Positions 22,083 to 22,366 of a stretch of 22,366 bases of DNA are shown one piece after another. Source of the DNA: Thermoflexales bacterium (GTDB lineage Bacteria > Chloroflexota > Anaerolineae > S140-20). The position numbers and the translations under genes are program-made. The stretch is taken from assembly GCA_015484715.1 (NCBI GenBank), contig WFUY01000488.1:1-22366 (forward strand), given 5' to 3'. Position 1 is the stretch's first letter. Every line of letters starts with the position of its first letter. The notes below the pieces were generated by a model. It saw only the letters and a program-made list of their open reading frames with translations, was not told where the DNA came from and did no database searches.

Positions 22083-22152
22083 GCCGTCCACGAATGGGGC
22101 ACGAATACACGAATTAAGGACCGCCTCATTCGTGGAGAAATTGGTGGACGGC
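22083..22152. repeat. 70-bp imperfect palindrome with repeated ACGAAT motifs (REP/MITE-like)
   Basis: GCCGTCCACGAAT (22083-22095) and ATTGGTGGACGGC (22140-22152) are inverted ends with one mismatch. Inside, CCACGAATG is inverted again as CATTCGTGG, and ACGAAT occurs three times in direct order near the left end. The element is small, has no ORF and has no obvious target duplication. It resembles the short CACGAAT-type dispersed repeats of bacterial genomes, though its copy number cannot be seen here. Confidence 0.5.
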
Positions 22153-22207
22153 CCGCTACGGACCACTCTCTCGCTCACTTGTGGGTAATCACCGCAAAGG
22201 AAACCCC

Positions 22208-22236
22208 TTGCCTCTGAGGGAAGCTTGAGGTACAAT
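22208..22236 (+). promoter_or_regulatory. Promoter in front of the structured RNA
   Basis: TTGCCT (-35, 22208-22213), a 17-base spacer and TACAAT (-10, 22231-22236) give a good sigma-70-type promoter. The predicted start, near 22243, lies eight bases before the first stem of the RNA. Confidence 0.65.
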
Positions 22237-22250
22237 CCTTGTAACTGTTC

Positions 22251-22346
22251 ACCCTCCCGTAGGTTAGGCGCGTTTCCGACGCGAAACCGGTTTCAAATAG
22301 CCCATCGGGGCTGAAAGCGCCCTCAACCGGTGACCTGCGGGAGGGT
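22251..22346 (+). ncRNA. Unclassified structured RNA, possible riboswitch-like leader
   Basis: The closing stem pairs 22251-22264 (ACCCTCCCGTAGGT) with 22333-22346 (ACCTGCGGGAGGGT), 14 bp with one G-U. Inside, 22286-22292 (ACCGGTT) can pair with 22325-22331 (AACCGGT), and AGCCC/GGGCT (22299-22303 with 22308-22312) forms a small hairpin. GGCGC (22267-22271) matches GCGCC (22317-22321), which would cross the second stem as a pseudoknot. The local alternative is a CGCG/CGCG hairpin at 22269-22283. The 3' arm of the closing stem carries GGGAGGG, a Shine-Dalgarno-like sequence, twelve bases before an ATG at 22358, close to the window edge. I do not recognise a known riboswitch class. It could also be a stand-alone small RNA. 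Confidence 0.5.
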
Positions 22347-22366
22347 AGGCTGAATAGATGCCAATC

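Larger units (their letters stand above)
21793..22366. other. Gene-free right end of the window
   Basis: I find no credible gene in these 574 bases. The first third is C/T-rich, the part from about 21900 to 22080 shows only small hairpins, and the rest contains the palindromic element at 22083-22152, the promoter at 22208-22236 and the structured RNA at 22251-22346. Confidence 0.65.

Noticed and set aside
21869..22117. 82-residue plus-strand frame in the right-end gap
   Set aside because: It runs into the palindromic element, has no motif and has no convincing ribosome-binding site.
22283..22318. Single CRISPR-repeat-like unit (TTTCAAATAGCCC...GGGGCTGAAA)
   Set aside because: Only one copy, no spacers, and the segment is better explained as the interior of the larger structured RNA.

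Overview
The window reads as high-GC chromosomal DNA from a bacterium that is most likely a member of the Chloroflexota (Anaerolineae/Thermoflexia-like). I infer this from the style of the proteins: a Thr/Pro-rich lipoprotein linker, a DUF4388 (PATAN) protein beside a small GTPase, very long multi-GAF hybrid kinases, and an rpsF-ssb-rpsR operon followed by a SurA-like membrane protein. No rRNA or tRNA gene is present to confirm it. I see no phage, transposase or CRISPR array.

Layout. (1) Positions 1-1690, minus strand: a housekeeping operon rpsF - ssb - rpsR, then a SurA-like foldase that runs off the left edge. The rpsF leader folds into a shape that fits the S6:S18 autoregulatory motif. (2) Positions 1629-1687: back-to-back promoters sharing an inverted repeat. 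The rightward one drives a lone polytopic GT-C/PMT-like membrane glycosyltransferase (1706-3247). (3) Positions 3557-4753, minus strand: a YerB-like DUF3048 lipoprotein. (4) Positions 5006-21792, plus strand: one long co-oriented block behind a near-consensus promoter. In order it encodes a DUF4388/PATAN protein, an MglA-type GTPase, an alpha/beta hydrolase, a V4R hydrophobic-ligand domain protein, a left-handed beta-helix (hexapeptide) protein, a homologue of cyanobacterial long-chain acyl-ACP reductase (AAR), a response regulator with a degenerate GGDEF domain, a CPBP-type membrane protein, a 2520-residue histidine kinase with ten GAF domains and two receiver domains, a single-domain response regulator, and a second alpha/beta hydrolase whose nucleophile serine is alanine. 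(5) Positions 21793-22366: no gene. This stretch holds a 70-bp palindromic element and, at the right edge, a promoter followed by a compact structured RNA whose closing stem can hide a Shine-Dalgarno-like sequence.

How the genes may work together (inference). The middle of the big block looks like lipid/aldehyde chemistry: AAR makes fatty aldehydes from acyl-ACP in its family, V4R domains bind hydrophobic ligands, and the LbH and hydrolase folds often act on acyl groups. The two ends look like signalling: PATAN plus GTPase, receivers, the giant sensor kinase and a pseudo-hydrolase. The arrangement suggests a cell-envelope or lipid-derived signal being made and sensed by one locus. The most novel items are this combined locus, the ten-GAF kinase, the catalytically dead paralogous hydrolase, and the unclassified structured RNA at the right edge.
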